Source: Lysobacter capsici (GTDB lineage: Bacteria > Pseudomonadota > Gammaproteobacteria > Xanthomonadales > Xanthomonadaceae). From it: a DNA stretch of 64,000 bases. The translations under genes were made by a program, and so were the position numbers. The number at the start of each line of letters is the position of its first letter. Position 1 is the stretch's first letter. The DNA is taken from positions 4,154,001 through 4,218,000 of the forward strand of contig NZ_CP076103.1 in the NCBI RefSeq assembly GCF_018732085.1. The letters are read 5' to 3'. The notes beneath the pieces are model-generated. The model was not told the origin of the DNA, ran no database searches, and was given only the letters and a program-made list of their open reading frames with translations. Shown piece after piece: positions 19,224 to 30,997 of the stretch.

Positions 19224-19415
19224 TCAGCTGCTGCGCAACACCCACAACGCGATCACCCCGACCGCGACGACGATGCCGCCGACGATGCGCAGTTGCTTGT
19301 CGGGCAACGCCTGCAACTGTTCGGCCGCGCGCTTCCAGCCATTGGGCGCGACGAACAGGAACAGGCCTTCGAGCACTGCGACCAGGCACAGCGCTCGTAT
19401 CAGTTCACCGGCCAT
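19224..19415 (-). CDS. DUF2065 family inner-membrane protein
   Basis: 63 residues with two hydrophobic segments (LIRALCLVAVLEGLFLFVAP and IVGGIVVAVGVIALWVL) joined by a short charged loop. This is the DUF2065 (YjeT-like) pattern. The gene commonly sits between hflC and purA in proteobacteria, as here relative to hflC (gap 6 bases). Function unknown; the conserved location suggests a link to the HflKC membrane complex. Confidence 0.85.
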   Translation of the reverse strand: MAGELIRALCLVAVLEGLFLFVAPNGWKRAAEQLQALPDKQLRIVGGIVVAVGVIALWVLRSS

Positions 19416-19421
19416 GTCCGA

Positions 19422-20285
19422 TCAGCGATCGGACTTGAGGTATTGCAGGAACGGATCGTCGCGGTCCAGCACGATCACGCTCTGGCCGTCGGCGAACGAC
19501 TTGCGGTAGCTCTCCAGGCTGCGCTGGAAGGCGAAGAACGCCGGGTCCTTGTTGGCGGCAATGCCGTAGATGCGGGTAGCCTCGGCATCGCCCTCGCCGC
19601 GCGAACGCTGGGCGTCGCGCTCGGCTTCGGCCAGGATCACGGTCTTGTCGCGGTCGGCGGTGGCGCGGATCGCTTGCGCCAACTCGAAGCCTTCGGCGCG
19701 CAACTGGCTGGCGACCTGCAGACGCTGCGACTTCATCTGGTTGTACACCGACGCCAGCACGTTGCTGTCCTGCGGCAGGTCGATGCGCTTGATCCGGATG
19801 TCCTTGATCTTGACGCCCAGGGTCGCCGCGCCCTTGTTGATCGCGGCCAGCTGCTTGCCGATCACCGCTTCGCGATCGCCCTTGACCACGTCGAGCAGCT
19901 TGAGCGAGTTGATCTCGTTGCGCAGCGAGTCGCGGATGATCGGCGCCAGACGCTCGGCCGCGACGCTTTCGTCGCCGCCAGTGGCCTGGAAGAAGCGGCG
20001 CATGTCTTCGATCTGGCCCAAGGCGAAGAAGTCGACGCTGACGTCGAGCTTGTCGGCGGTCAGGTAACGCTCCGGCTCGGCCGGCAGGATCTTCAGGCGC
20101 AGGTCGAACACGCGCTGGCTTTCGATCAGCGGCCACTTGAAGTGCAGGCCGGGGCCGAGGTCGCTGCGCACCACGGTGCCCAGGCGGAAGATGATCGCGC
20201 TGTGACCGGCGTTGACCACGAACATCGACCCCATCAGGGCCAACAGCAGGGCGACGCCCGCGGCAATCAGGGCGGGAACTCTCAT
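19422..20285 (-). CDS. hflC: HflC, regulator of FtsH protease
   Basis: 287 residues. An N-terminal membrane anchor (LIAAGVALLLALMGSMFVV) is followed by a SPFH/prohibitin domain (GPGLHFKWPLIESQRVFDLR) and a long helical region with ILAEAERDAQRSRGEGDAEA. With HflK it forms the large periplasm-facing complex around FtsH that restrains degradation of membrane proteins. Its start overlaps the hflK stop by four bases (ATGA), so translation is probably coupled. The start at 20285 is fixed by that overlap. Confidence 0.95.
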   Translation of the reverse strand: MRVPALIAAGVALLLALMGSMFVVNAGHSAIIFRLGTVVRSDLGPGLHFKWPLIESQRVFDLRLKILPAEPERYLTADKLDVSVDFFALGQIEDMRRFFQATGGDESVAAERLAPIIRDSLRNEINSLKLLDVVKGDREAVIGKQLAAINKGAATLGVKIKDIRIKRIDLPQDSNVLASVYNQMKSQRLQVASQLRAEGFELAQAIRATADRDKTVILAEAERDAQRSRGEGDAEATRIYGIAANKDPAFFAFQRSLESYRKSFADGQSVIVLDRDDPFLQYLKSDR

Positions 20286-21391
20286 CGCATCACCTCGTCA
20301 CGGGTCTTCGGGCGCGTCGGTCGGCCGACGTAGGGCACGGTGCTTTCGGTCGCGGTCACCGGGTTGAGCAGCTCAGGTTGTGTCAGCGGCACGCTGACCG
20401 GGCCGGGCGTGACCGCCGTGCCGTTGCGATCGGCCATGGGCACGTACAGCACCTGGCGCGAATCGCCGCCGACGATCTTGCGGTTCTGGCTCAGCACTTC
20501 CTGCACGGTGTCCAGCCACAGCCGCTTGCGGGTCACGTCGGGCGCGTTCTTGTACTGGTCGACCAGCAGCGAGAAGTGGGTCGCCTCGCCTTCGGCGCGG
20601 GCCACGGTCGAGGTCTTGTAGCCCTCGGCGGTGGTGCGGATGCGCTGGGCGTTGCCGCGCGCTTCCGGGACGATCTTCTTGGCGTAGGCCTGGGCCTCGT
20701 TGATCGAGGTGGTCTTGTCGGCGTTGGCGCGCTGGGCTTCGTCGAACGCGTCCTTGACCTCGTCGGGCGGGCGCGCGTTGGGCAGGTTGAGCTCGGTGAC
20801 GGTCAGGCCGGTCTCGTAATCCTTGAGCGAACCCTGCAGGCGCTGGCGCACCTGGGTGGTCAGCACGCTGCGCGCGCCGAGCACGGTGTCCAGGTCGGAA
20901 CGGCCGATCTGCTCGCGCACCGCGCTCTGCGCGGCCTGCTTGAGCACTTCCTCGGGTTCGCGCGAACCGAACAGGTACTGGTACGGCGACTCGATCCGGT
21001 ACTGGACATTGATCTCGACGTTGACCATGTTGCCGTCGCGGGTCAGCACCGGCACGGTCTCGCTGTAGGCCTTGCTCTGGGTCGCATTGACCTTGCGCAC
21101 GCTCTCCACCGGCCACGGCGCCTTGAAGTGCGGGCCGGGCTGGAGCACGCGCGAGAACACGCCGAAGCGCAGGACCACGCCGCGCTCCTGCTCGGTCACC
21201 AGCACGAAGCAGTTGAACACCAGCCACAGGCCGACCAGCAACGCGACCCAGCGCAGGATGCCGCCGCCTCCGCCGCCGAACAGTCCGCGCAGCGGATCGA
21301 TCAGCGCGTCGAGGCCGCGGCCTTGGGGTTTGCGTTGCCGCGACGGTCGGTTGTCGCCGGAATTGTCACTGCCGGGGGTGTTCCAGGCCAT
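20282..21391 (-). CDS. hflK: HflK, regulator of FtsH protease
   Basis: 369 residues from Met 21391 (MAWNTPGSDNSGDN), preceded by GGAGC. A Gly/Arg-rich cytoplasmic start leads to a membrane segment (WVALLVGLWLVFNCFVLV), then the SPFH domain (LQPGPHFKAPWPVESVRKVN) and helical region (EAQAYAKKIVPEARGNAQRI). It partners HflC; both are encoded on the same transcript with overlapping codons. The FtsH gene is also in this window at 28.2-30.1 kb. Confidence 0.95.
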   Translation of the reverse strand: MAWNTPGSDNSGDNRPSRQRKPQGRGLDALIDPLRGLFGGGGGGILRWVALLVGLWLVFNCFVLVTEQERGVVLRFGVFSRVLQPGPHFKAPWPVESVRKVNATQSKAYSETVPVLTRDGNMVNVEINVQYRIESPYQYLFGSREPEEVLKQAAQSAVREQIGRSDLDTVLGARSVLTTQVRQRLQGSLKDYETGLTVTELNLPNARPPDEVKDAFDEAQRANADKTTSINEAQAYAKKIVPEARGNAQRIRTTAEGYKTSTVARAEGEATHFSLLVDQYKNAPDVTRKRLWLDTVQEVLSQNRKIVGGDSRQVLYVPMADRNGTAVTPGPVSVPLTQPELLNPVTATESTVPYVGRPTRPKTRDEVMR

Positions 21392-21534
21392 GCCTGCTCC
21401 TAAAGAAGTGGACGCCAGGCGGAACATCCGATGTTCCGCCTGCTGCACCGGCCCGCGGCGGGGCCGGCACCGGACCGTGGCGTGGGGCGCCACGGAGATA
21501 CGCGCGCGGGTTACCGCGCGCGAACCTGTCGATT

Positions 21535-22833
21535 CTAGGTGGGGGCCTGAACGGTCTCAAGCAAGGGGCGCAATGCCTCGCCATTAGGCTGGGCGAACAG
21601 GCGCTCGGCGTCGGTCACCGCGAGGTCGACGTCGACCAGCCAGCCGTGCTCGTCGGCCTGTTCGGACCGCACCGCGCCGAGTTCGTGCAGGCGCGCGCGC
21701 AGACGCGCGTCCTGCGAGGCGATCCGCACGCTGCCGGTGACGTGGCGCAGTTGCAGGGCCTCGCCCAGCGCCTCGCGCAGCAGGTCCAGGCCCTTGCCGT
21801 CGCGGGCCGACACCCATACCCGGTTCTTGCCTTCGCCCGGGCGGTCGATGCGCGGGGCGACCTCGTCGAGCCGGTCGATCTTGTTGAATACCAGCAACTG
21901 CGGCAAATCGCCGGCGCCGATATCGGCCAGCACCTCGTCGACCTGGGCGATGCGCTCGTCGCGCAGCGGGTCGGCAGCGTCGATCACGTGCAGCAGCAGA
22001 TCGGCCTCGCGCGCCTCCGACAGGGTCGAGCGGAACGCGGCGACCAGGTCATGAGGCAGATCGCGCACGAACCCCACCGTATCGGCCAGCACCGCGCCGC
22101 CGCCGGGCAGATCGATCCGGCGCACGGTCGGGTCCAAGGTCGCGAACAACTGGTCGGCGGCATACGCGTCGGCGCCGGTCATCGCATTGAACAAGGTCGA
22201 CTTGCCGGCGTTGGTGTAGCCGACCAGCGCCACCCGCGGCAGCTCGCTGCGCATGCGCGCGCGGCGCATCTGGGTGCGCTGCACTTCGACCTTGTCCAGG
22301 CGCTTTTGCAACTGCTCCAGGCGTTTTTGCAGCAGCCGGCGATCGGTTTCGAGCTGGGTTTCACCCGGGCCGCGCAGGCCGATCGAACCGCCGCGCTGGC
22401 GCTCCAGGTGGGTCCAGCCGCGGATCAGCCGGGTCGACATGTGCTTGAGCTGGGCCAGCTCGACCTGCAGCTTGCCCTCGGCGCTGTGCGCGCGCTGGGA
22501 GAAAATGTCGAGGATCAGGCCGGTGCGGTCGACCACCCGCCGCTCCAGCAGCTTCTCCAGGTTGCGCTCCTGGCCCGGCGACAGCCGATGGTTGACCAGG
22601 ATCAGGTCGGCGCCGCTGGCGTCGGCCGCGGCCTTGACCTCGTCGAGCTTGCCGCTGCCGATCAGGATCGCCGCATTGGGCTTGTCGATGCGCGCGGTGA
22701 TGACCGCGGCCACCGTGGCGCCCGCCGACCGCGCCAGATCGGCGAATTCTTCCAGAAGGTCCTCATCCGGCGCACCGCCGGCATGAGGCTGGATCAGCAG
22801 GGCGTGTTCGCCCTTCTTGGAACGCTCGAACAT
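21535..22833 (-). CDS. hflX: GTPase HflX, ribosome-splitting/rescue factor
   Basis: 432 residues. The N-terminal HflX domain (LVNHRLSPGQERNLEKLLE and GLILDIFSQRAHSAEGKLQVELAQ) is followed by a helical linker and the G domain: G1 GYTNAGKSTLFN, G3 DTVGF, G4 NKID. HflX splits stalled 70S ribosomes after heat or antibiotic stress. It is in the conserved miaA-hfq-hflX-hflK-hflC order, 87 bases after hfq and 143 before hflK. Confidence 0.96.
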   Translation of the reverse strand: MFERSKKGEHALLIQPHAGGAPDEDLLEEFADLARSAGATVAAVITARIDKPNAAILIGSGKLDEVKAAADASGADLILVNHRLSPGQERNLEKLLERRVVDRTGLILDIFSQRAHSAEGKLQVELAQLKHMSTRLIRGWTHLERQRGGSIGLRGPGETQLETDRRLLQKRLEQLQKRLDKVEVQRTQMRRARMRSELPRVALVGYTNAGKSTLFNAMTGADAYAADQLFATLDPTVRRIDLPGGGAVLADTVGFVRDLPHDLVAAFRSTLSEAREADLLLHVIDAADPLRDERIAQVDEVLADIGAGDLPQLLVFNKIDRLDEVAPRIDRPGEGKNRVWVSARDGKGLDLLREALGEALQLRHVTGSVRIASQDARLRARLHELGAVRSEQADEHGWLVDVDLAVTDAERLFAQPNGEALRPLLETVQAPT

Positions 22834-22920
22834 CGGGTATGGGCAACGAGTGGAGAGTGAGAACTAATGCAGATGGAGGCGACGCACCGGTTTCTCAATT
22901 CTCCCCGCCCGCGGCTTGCA

Positions 22921-23193
22921 TCATTCCGCTTCGTCGCCGCCGTCGCTGCCGTCGGCCGACTGGACATAGCCGCCGCCCGGACCGACGCGGACGTTGCGCG
23001 CGGGGACGACGGTGGAAATGGCGTGTTTGTAGACCATCTGACTGACGGTGTTGCGCAACAGCACCACGAACTGGTCGAACGATTCGATCGTGCCCTGCAG
23101 CTTGATGCCGTTGACCAGGTAGACCGACACCGGTACGCGTTCGCGACGCAGCGCATTCAGGAAAGGATCCTGCAGGGATTGCCCCTTAGACAT
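22921..23193 (-). CDS. hfq: RNA chaperone Hfq
   Basis: 90 residues. The Sm-like core is complete: GQSLQDPFLNALRRERVPV, YLVNGIKLQGTIESFDQFVV and the Sm2 motif YKHAIST (residues ~55-61). A glycine/acidic tail (RVGPGGGYVQSADGSDGGDE) follows, a disordered C-terminus. The hexamer pairs small RNAs with mRNAs. It lies between miaA and hflX. Confidence 0.97.
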   Translation of the reverse strand: MSKGQSLQDPFLNALRRERVPVSVYLVNGIKLQGTIESFDQFVVLLRNTVSQMVYKHAISTVVPARNVRVGPGGGYVQSADGSDGGDEAE

Positions 23194-23367
23194 CTTCTAG
23201 TTCCCCAGCATGTTCTAGTTATTAGGAACGGCGCGCCCTGCCCTTGCGGTGGCCCGAAGGCAGGTGCTTCCGTATCGCCGGCTGTTGTCCCCACAGGGGC
23301 GACCGCCCGATGTTAACGCAAGTCCAAGCAAACATTGCGACCCGGTTCCGGGTTTGCGCGCTCCATT

Positions 23368-24354
23368 CTAAGCGGCGTGCCCCGCCCCACGCAGCCGGGC
23401 GCCGGCGAACAGCCTCAAGGCATGCTCCAGTTCGGCCGCGTCGCGCAAAGGATCGAACCAGCGCGCGTCAAGTTCGCCGCGCAGCCAGGTCAGCTGGCGC
23501 TTGGCCAGCTGGCGGGTGGCGTAGATGCCGCGATCGCGGAACTCGGCCTCCGGGTACGCGCCGTCCAGATGCTCCCAGGCCTGGCGATAGCCGACCGCGC
23601 GGATCGCCGGCAGGTCCAGCGGCTGCGGATGCGCCTGCAGCTGCGGCAGCGCACGCAGGCCGCGGACTTCATCGAGGAAACCCTGCGCCAGCATCGCGTC
23701 GAAGCGCTGCTCGATGCGGCCGTGCAGCACCGCGCGCTCGGCCGGCGCCAGTACCAGCTTGAGCACCCGATACGGCAATCGCGGCGGCGGCGCCTGCTCG
23801 CGCCAGTGGCTGATGCTGCGGCCGGACAGGCGATAGACCTCGAGCGCGCGCTGGATGCGCTGGGCATCGGTGGCGTGGATGCGGGCGGCGGCCCGTGGGT
23901 CGATCCGGGCCAGTTCGGCGTGCAGCGCGGCCCAGCCGCGTTGCTCGGCCTCGATGCCCAGTTGCGCGCGCAGCGCCGGATCGGCCTGCGGCATCTCCGA
24001 CAGCCCCTGCAACAGGGCGTGGAAGTACAGCCCGGTGCCGCCGGCCAGGATCGGCATCCGTCCGCGCGCGGCGATCGCGTCCATGGCGCGGCGCGCGTCG
24101 AGCGCGAACTCGGCGGCCGAATACGGCTGCCACGGCTCGCGCACGTCGATCAGGTGATGCGGCACCGCCGCGCGCTCCTGCGCCGAGGGTTTGGCCGCGC
24201 CGATGTCGAGCCCGCGGTAGACCAGCGCCGAGTCGACGCTGACGATCTCCGCATCCAGCCGCTGCGCCCATTCCAGCGCGAGCGCGGTCTTGCCCGAGGC
24301 GGTCGGCCCCATCACGGCGATGGCGAGCGGGCGTGGATCGGCGGAAACGTTCAT
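23368..24354 (-). CDS. miaA: tRNA dimethylallyltransferase
   Basis: 328 residues from Met 24354; the frame is open upstream but the family begins near MNVSADPRPLAIAVMGPTAS. The P-loop is GPTASGKT at 16-23, followed by DSALVYRGLDIGAAKP. It transfers dimethylallyl to A37 of tRNAs reading UNN codons. No strong ribosome binding site is visible, so the start could shift slightly. It is first gene of the hfq-hflX cluster, downstream of the tandem repeat array. Confidence 0.95.
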   Translation of the reverse strand: MNVSADPRPLAIAVMGPTASGKTALALEWAQRLDAEIVSVDSALVYRGLDIGAAKPSAQERAAVPHHLIDVREPWQPYSAAEFALDARRAMDAIAARGRMPILAGGTGLYFHALLQGLSEMPQADPALRAQLGIEAEQRGWAALHAELARIDPRAAARIHATDAQRIQRALEVYRLSGRSISHWREQAPPPRLPYRVLKLVLAPAERAVLHGRIEQRFDAMLAQGFLDEVRGLRALPQLQAHPQPLDLPAIRAVGYRQAWEHLDGAYPEAEFRDRGIYATRQLAKRQLTWLRGELDARWFDPLRDAAELEHALRLFAGARLRGAGHAA

Positions 24355-24842
24355 GTGCAGTGCGGGGTCATTCGCGATGCGGGCGGGTCGGCGGCGGAAC
24401 AGCCGGCAGACTCGCACAGCCCGGTGCAGGGCGAAAGCGCCGCGCCCGCGGCGCGAGCGGTGGACAACCGCGGCGGACGAACACCGCGCTTCCCCACAAA
24501 AGCTGTGGAGAACCGCTGGGGCAAGCCTGTTGATAAGCCTATCCGGCCCTTGCGGCGCAACGCTTAGAGACTGTTTGTCGGTTTTTTGACCAAGCCGTTA
24601 CGGTTGTCCACACAGCCTGTGGACAAGCCTGCGGACAGTTTCCAGATCACCCCCTGCGAAGCGTTGCGGTACAAGCATTGCAAGAGGTTTGGCGAAAATT
24701 TCGCCAGCGATTTTCGCTTGACGTGCGCGCGCGAATCGGCATCGCCGCGGCGACGGACGGCGACGCAGAAGCCCTCGGCGAATGCAAGCATTTTGAACGT
24801 TCCGCAGCCGGCGATTCGCCGACGCCCGCGGCAGCGGACGCC
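24355..24842. other. Upstream region of miaA with degenerate copies of the array boxes
   Basis: No gene was recognised. A paired box TTGTCCACACAGCCTGTGGA followed by CAAGCCTGCGGAC lies at about 24604-24635, the same arrangement that opens each array unit to the right. Further near matches (CTGTGGAGAA, TGTTGATAAG) occur at 24480-24540. The segment also holds the miaA promoter. Confidence 0.5.
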
Positions 24843-26925
24843 TGTCCACAATGCCTGTGGACAAACCTGCGGACACACGCATTGCAATCGGGTTTCACGC
24901 CTTGCGTGGCAAGGGCCGGGTAAGTTTGGCTAAATTTTGATCAGCCTTCGATATGCGGCCTCGACTCAAACATCGCCCGCACAGTCAAGCGTTTTGTATC
25001 CCCTGCAGGAGCGGCGTAAGCCGCGACCGCGAACCATGGCTGCGACGCAAGCGCGAGGTCGCGGTCGCGGCGCGCGCCGCTCCTGCAGGGAGCAGTCAGT
25101 ACTCCCCGAGCGCGCGCGATGCAGGCGGTGATCGGCCCTTCGCCCAACCACACCCGCCGAGCTAACTCAATGTCCACAACGCCTGTGGACAAGCCTGCGG
25201 ACACACGCATTGCAATCGGGTTTCACGCCTTGCGCGACAAGGCCTGGGCAAGTTTGGCTAAATTTTGATCAGCCCTCGAAATGCGGCCTCAATTCAAATC
25301 CCGCCCGCACCGTCAAGCGTTTCGTATCCCCCTGTAGGAGCGGCGCAAGCCGCGACCGCGAACCATGGCTGCGACGTAGGCGCGAGGTCGCAGTCGCGGC
25401 TCGCGCCGCTCCTACAGGGAGCACTCGGATTTTCGTGTGTGTGTGTGTGGAAAGCGTTGGTCGAACGCTCATCTGACAACGGCTATCGGGGGCGCATCAA
25501 TGTCCACAACGCCTGTGGGCAAACCTGCGGATACACGCATTGCAATCGGGTTTCACGCCTTGCGCGGCAATGGCTGGGCAAGTTTGGCTATATTTTGACC
25601 ATTCGCCGATATGGGGTGTCGGCTCAAATTCCACCCGCACAGTCAAGCGTTTCGTGTCGCCCTGTAGGAGCGGCGCGAGCCGCGACCGCGACCTCGCGCC
25701 TACGTCGCAGCCATGGTTCGCGGTCGCGGCTTGCGCCGCTCCTACAGGAGGCGCTCGGATTTTCGTGTGTGTGTGTGTGTGTGGAAAGCGTTGGTCGAAC
25801 GCTCATCTGACAACCGCTATCGGGCTGCATCAATGTCCACAACGCCTGTGGGCAAACCTGCGGATACACGCGCTGCAATCGGGTTTCACGCCTTGCGTGA
25901 CAAGGCCTGAGCAAGTTTGGCTAAATTTTGATCAGCCCTCGATATTAGGGCTCAGCTCAAATCCCACCGCACAGTCAAGCGTTTCGTTTCGCCCTGTAGG
26001 AGCGGCGCAAGCCGCGACCGCGAACCATAGCTGCGACGTAGGCGCGAGGTCGCAGTCGCGGCTCGCGCCGCTCCTACAGGGAGCACTCGGATTTTCGTGT
26101 GTGTGCGGAAAGCGTTGGTCGAACGCTCATCTGACAACCGCTATCGGGCTGCATCAATGTCCACAACGCCTGTGGGCAAACCTGCGGATACACGCATTGC
26201 AATCGGGTTTCACGCCTTGCACGACAAGGCCCAGGCAAGTTTGGCTAAATTTTGATCAACCCTCGATATTAGGGCTCAGCTCAAATCCCCCCCGCACAGT
26301 CAAGCGTTTCGTGTCGCCTTGTAGGAGCGGCGCAAGCCGCGACCGCGAACCATGGCTGCGACGTAAGCGCGATGTCGAGGTCGCGGCTCGCGCCGCTCCT
26401 ACAGGAGGCACTCGGATTTTCGCGTGTGTGTGCGGAAAGCGTTGGTCGAACGCTCATCTGACAACCGCTATCGGGCTGCATCAATGTCCACAACGCCTGT
26501 GGGCAAACCTGCGGATACACGCGCTGCAATCGGGTTTCACGCCTTATGCGACAAGGCCTAACCGAGTTTGGCTATATTTTGATCATTCGCTGACATGAGG
26601 CTTCGGCGCAAATACCGCGCGAACAGTCAAGCGTCTTGTGTTCCCTTGCAGGAGCGGCGCAAGCCGCGACCGCGACCTCGCGCAACCATGGTTCGCGGTC
26701 GCGGCTTGCGCCGCTCCTACAGGAGGCGATCGGGTTTTCACAAGTGGACGCGCGGCAAGCGCTGATCGAGCACGGTCATCTTCCATCATCAGACCGGCAC
26801 TATGTCCACAACGCCTGTGGACAAGCCTGCGGACACACGCCTTGAATTGGGTTCCACGCGTTACCCCGCAAGGCATACGCAAGATTGGCTATTTTTTGGC
26901 CACGCACGTCAACGCGTGCCTGCGC
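24843..26925. repeat. Tandem array of ~325 bp units with paired TGTCCACA boxes
   Basis: Units begin at TGTCCACAA at 24843, 25171, 25501, 25834, 26159, 26485 and (partial) 26803; spacing 318-333 bases. Order within a unit: TGTCCACAACGCCTGTGGAC-type inverted pair, CAAGCCTGCGGACACACGC, GCAATCGGGTTTCACGCC, an AT-rich CAAGTTTGGCTAAATTTTGA, CAGTCAAGCGTTTCGT, a complete GTAG palindrome, a (GT)n stretch in the middle units, and GGTCGAACGCTCATCTGACA. The second box is TGTGGACAA in outer units and TGTGGGCAA in inner ones. Short frames across it repeat with the unit and are not genes. Confidence 0.92.
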
Positions 26926-26998
26926 TGATGGATCGACCGTCTCTGGACGGCCTCATCGGCGACGGGGATGACAGGCCCAACGCGTCCGCGACGTCGAC

Positions 26999-27898
26999 TC
27001 ATTCGTCGTCCGGCCACTTCGGCATCGACGGCGACGCGGCGCGTCTGGGCGCTTGTTGCGCCGTCACGGCCTCCCACACCTTGAGGGCGTCGACGGTCGC
27101 GGCGACATCGTGTACCCGCAGCAGCCTGGCGCCGCGCTGGGCCGCGATCAGGTGCGCGGCCACCGAGCCCGATACGCGATCGCGCGGATCGTCGCGGCCG
27201 GTGATCTGGCCGATGCTGCGTTTGCGCGAGAATCCGGCCAGCACCGGCACGCCGAGTTCGGCATAGCGTTCGAGCTGCGCGAGCAACGTCAGATTGTGCT
27301 CAAGCGTCTTGCCGAAACCGAATCCGGGATCGACCACGATGCGTTTCTTGTCGATGCCGGCCATCTCGGCGGCGAAGATGCGCTCGGCCAGGAAGCGATG
27401 CACTTCGGACACCACGTCGTCGTAGCTCGGCTCGTGCTGCATCGAGCGCGGCTCGCCCTGCATGTGCATGAGCACCACCGGGACGCCGAGCGAGGCGGCC
27501 ATGTCGAGCGCACCGTCGCGGCGCAGCGCGTAGACGTCGTTGATCAGGCCGGCGCCGGCTTCGACCGCGGCGCGCATGACCTCGGGCTTGGAGGTGTCGA
27601 TGCTGATCGGCAGCGTGGTTTCGCGCGCCAGGCGTTCGATCACCGGGATCGTGCGGCGCAGTTCTTCCTCGAGCGGAACCTCGTCGGCGCCGGGGCGGGT
27701 GGATTCGCCGCCGATGTCGAGCGCGTCGGCGCCTTGTTCGGCGAGCTTGAGGCCGTGGGCGATCGCCGCGTCGGTGGTGTCGTGGGCGCCGCCGTCGGAG
27801 AACGAATCGGGCGTGACGTTGACGATGCCGAGCACGCGCGGGCGATCGAGCACCAGGCGGCGGCCGTTGCAGTCCAGGGTCGGGGCTAGGTCGAACAT
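26999..27898 (-). CDS. folP: Dihydropteroate synthase
   Basis: 299 residues. Pterin- and sulfate-binding motifs are complete: GIVNVTPDSFSDGG at 24-37, DIGGESTRPGA near 61-71, and the later IDTSKPEV, NDVYAL, VDPGFGFGKT and GFSRKRSIG. It condenses p-aminobenzoate with the pterin diphosphate in folate synthesis and is the sulfonamide target. Its usual neighbour ftsH is immediately upstream, 319 bases away, with a REP pair and terminator between. Confidence 0.97.
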   Translation of the reverse strand: MFDLAPTLDCNGRRLVLDRPRVLGIVNVTPDSFSDGGAHDTTDAAIAHGLKLAEQGADALDIGGESTRPGADEVPLEEELRRTIPVIERLARETTLPISIDTSKPEVMRAAVEAGAGLINDVYALRRDGALDMAASLGVPVVLMHMQGEPRSMQHEPSYDDVVSEVHRFLAERIFAAEMAGIDKKRIVVDPGFGFGKTLEHNLTLLAQLERYAELGVPVLAGFSRKRSIGQITGRDDPRDRVSGSVAAHLIAAQRGARLLRVHDVAATVDALKVWEAVTAQQAPRRAASPSMPKWPDDE

Positions 27899-27980
27899 GG
27901 CGATTCCGTGCGGATGGCGATGATTGGGATGCTAACGCTTGCCGGCTTGGCTTGTGGGTGTGCGGTGGCTGAACGAAGAA

Positions 27981-28087
27981 CGTCGGGGCTGAGGCCCCTC
28001 CCACAAGAGACTTCGTGCTTCTCACCTGGTCTTGATAACGAGGCGATCTACGAGGTCTTTTGTGGGAGGGGCTTCAGCCCCGACGCT
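27981..28087. repeat. GTGG-type REP pair
   Basis: CGTCGGGGCTGAGGCCCCTC at 27981 and GTGGGAGGGGCTTCAGCCCC ending near 28087 are inverted copies separated by ~60 bases. Same family as the 112 bp array at 39.8-40.3 kb. Confidence 0.8.
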
Positions 28088-28160
28088 TTCCGCCCAGACG
28101 CCACGCCCCCGCATCACCGCACCACTGCCGACGCCTTCCTCAGCCCCGACCGGCGAACAA

Positions 28161-28196
28161 ACAAAAACGCCGGAGCAAAGCCCCGGCGTTTTTATT
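28161..28196 (-). terminator. Terminator of ftsH
   Basis: AACGCCGGAGCAAAGCCCCGGCGTTTTT is a perfect stem with T tracts on either strand; on the minus strand it is 22 bases past the ftsH stop. Confidence 0.85.
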
Positions 28197-28217
28197 CAAT
28201 CAGCGATGTCGAACCGA

Positions 28218-30113
<1,896 letters not shown>

Positions 30114-30271
30114 GTATTTCCTACCCTGCGAACCCCACGGGAAGTGGGGGTCTCGTGTCCTCCGGCGCCTTGTGCGCCGGCGGTAACGCCCAGATTGCCA
30201 TACAGCCACGCCGCGCACCTGCCGAGATTCGGCCGGTCAGACCGTCGGCGCAATCGCCCGATCGTCATGGA

Positions 30272-30919
30272 TCAGGTCATCGCCGCCTTCTTGCCCTGCG
30301 CCAGCGCGTACACCTCCGGCGATCGCTTGCGCGACGCCGCCGGCTTGCGGATCGAGACCTTGGCGTAGCGACGGCGCAGTTCGCGCACGTAATCGTCGAA
30401 GCCCACGCCCTGGAACAGCTTGATCAGGAACGTGCCGTCGACCTTCAGGTGCCGGTCGGCGAAATCCATCGCCAGCTCCGAAAGGTGCATCGCTCGCGGC
30501 AGGTCCACCGCGTCCACACCGCTCATATTGGGGGCCATGTCGGACAGAACAAGGTCCACCGGCTGCCCGCCGACGCTGGTCTCCAGCTGGGCCAGGACCT
30601 CGTCTTCACGGAAATCGCCCAGGATGAACTCGACCCCGGCCAGGCCGGGCATGTCGAGGATGTCCAGGGCGATGACCCGGCCGGGCTGGCGCGGGTTCAG
30701 CCGGTCCAGCTCGCTGCGCAGCCATTGCGACCAGCCGCCCGGGGCGGCGCCCAGGTCGACCACGATCATCCCGGGCTTGAGCAGGCGGTCGCGTTCGACC
30801 AGTTCCTCGAGTTTGTAGGCCGCGCGCGAGCGCAAGCCTTCGGCCTTGGCCTTCTTTACGAAGGGGTCGGAGAAGTGTTCCTTGAGCCAGCGCTGGCTGG
30901 ATTTGCTTCGGGTCGCCAT
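30272..30919 (-). CDS. rlmE: 23S rRNA 2'-O-ribose methyltransferase (U2552)
   Basis: 215 residues. S-adenosylmethionine site VDLGAAPGGWSQW at about 54-66, catalytic region VLSDMAPNMSG near 124-134 and the late KLFQG motif (catalytic Lys) near 167. It methylates U2552 in the ribosomal A-loop during 50S assembly. The start is fixed by MATRSKSSQRWL, the usual N-terminus. Divergent from yhbY (78 bases apart), so a two-way promoter lies between. Confidence 0.96.
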   Translation of the reverse strand: MATRSKSSQRWLKEHFSDPFVKKAKAEGLRSRAAYKLEELVERDRLLKPGMIVVDLGAAPGGWSQWLRSELDRLNPRQPGRVIALDILDMPGLAGVEFILGDFREDEVLAQLETSVGGQPVDLVLSDMAPNMSGVDAVDLPRAMHLSELAMDFADRHLKVDGTFLIKLFQGVGFDDYVRELRRRYAKVSIRKPAASRKRSPEVYALAQGKKAAMT

Positions 30920-30997
30920 GAGCGGGCGGCCGTCCCGGTGGGGGTTAGGGACGCCATGATACCCTGAGCGCCCTTTACGCTTAGTACGTGTGACCCG

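Noticed and set aside
24480..24900. Chromosome origin (oriC)
   Set aside because: There is no dnaA, dnaN or gyrB nearby, no cluster of exact TTATCCACA boxes and no clear unwinding region; only degenerate boxes occur.
25200..26600. Open frames across the tandem array (for example 25540-26598)
   Set aside because: Their translations repeat with the 325 bp unit; they are translated repeat DNA.
24843..26925. CRISPR array
   Set aside because: Units are ~325 bp with almost no unique spacers, and no cas genes are near.
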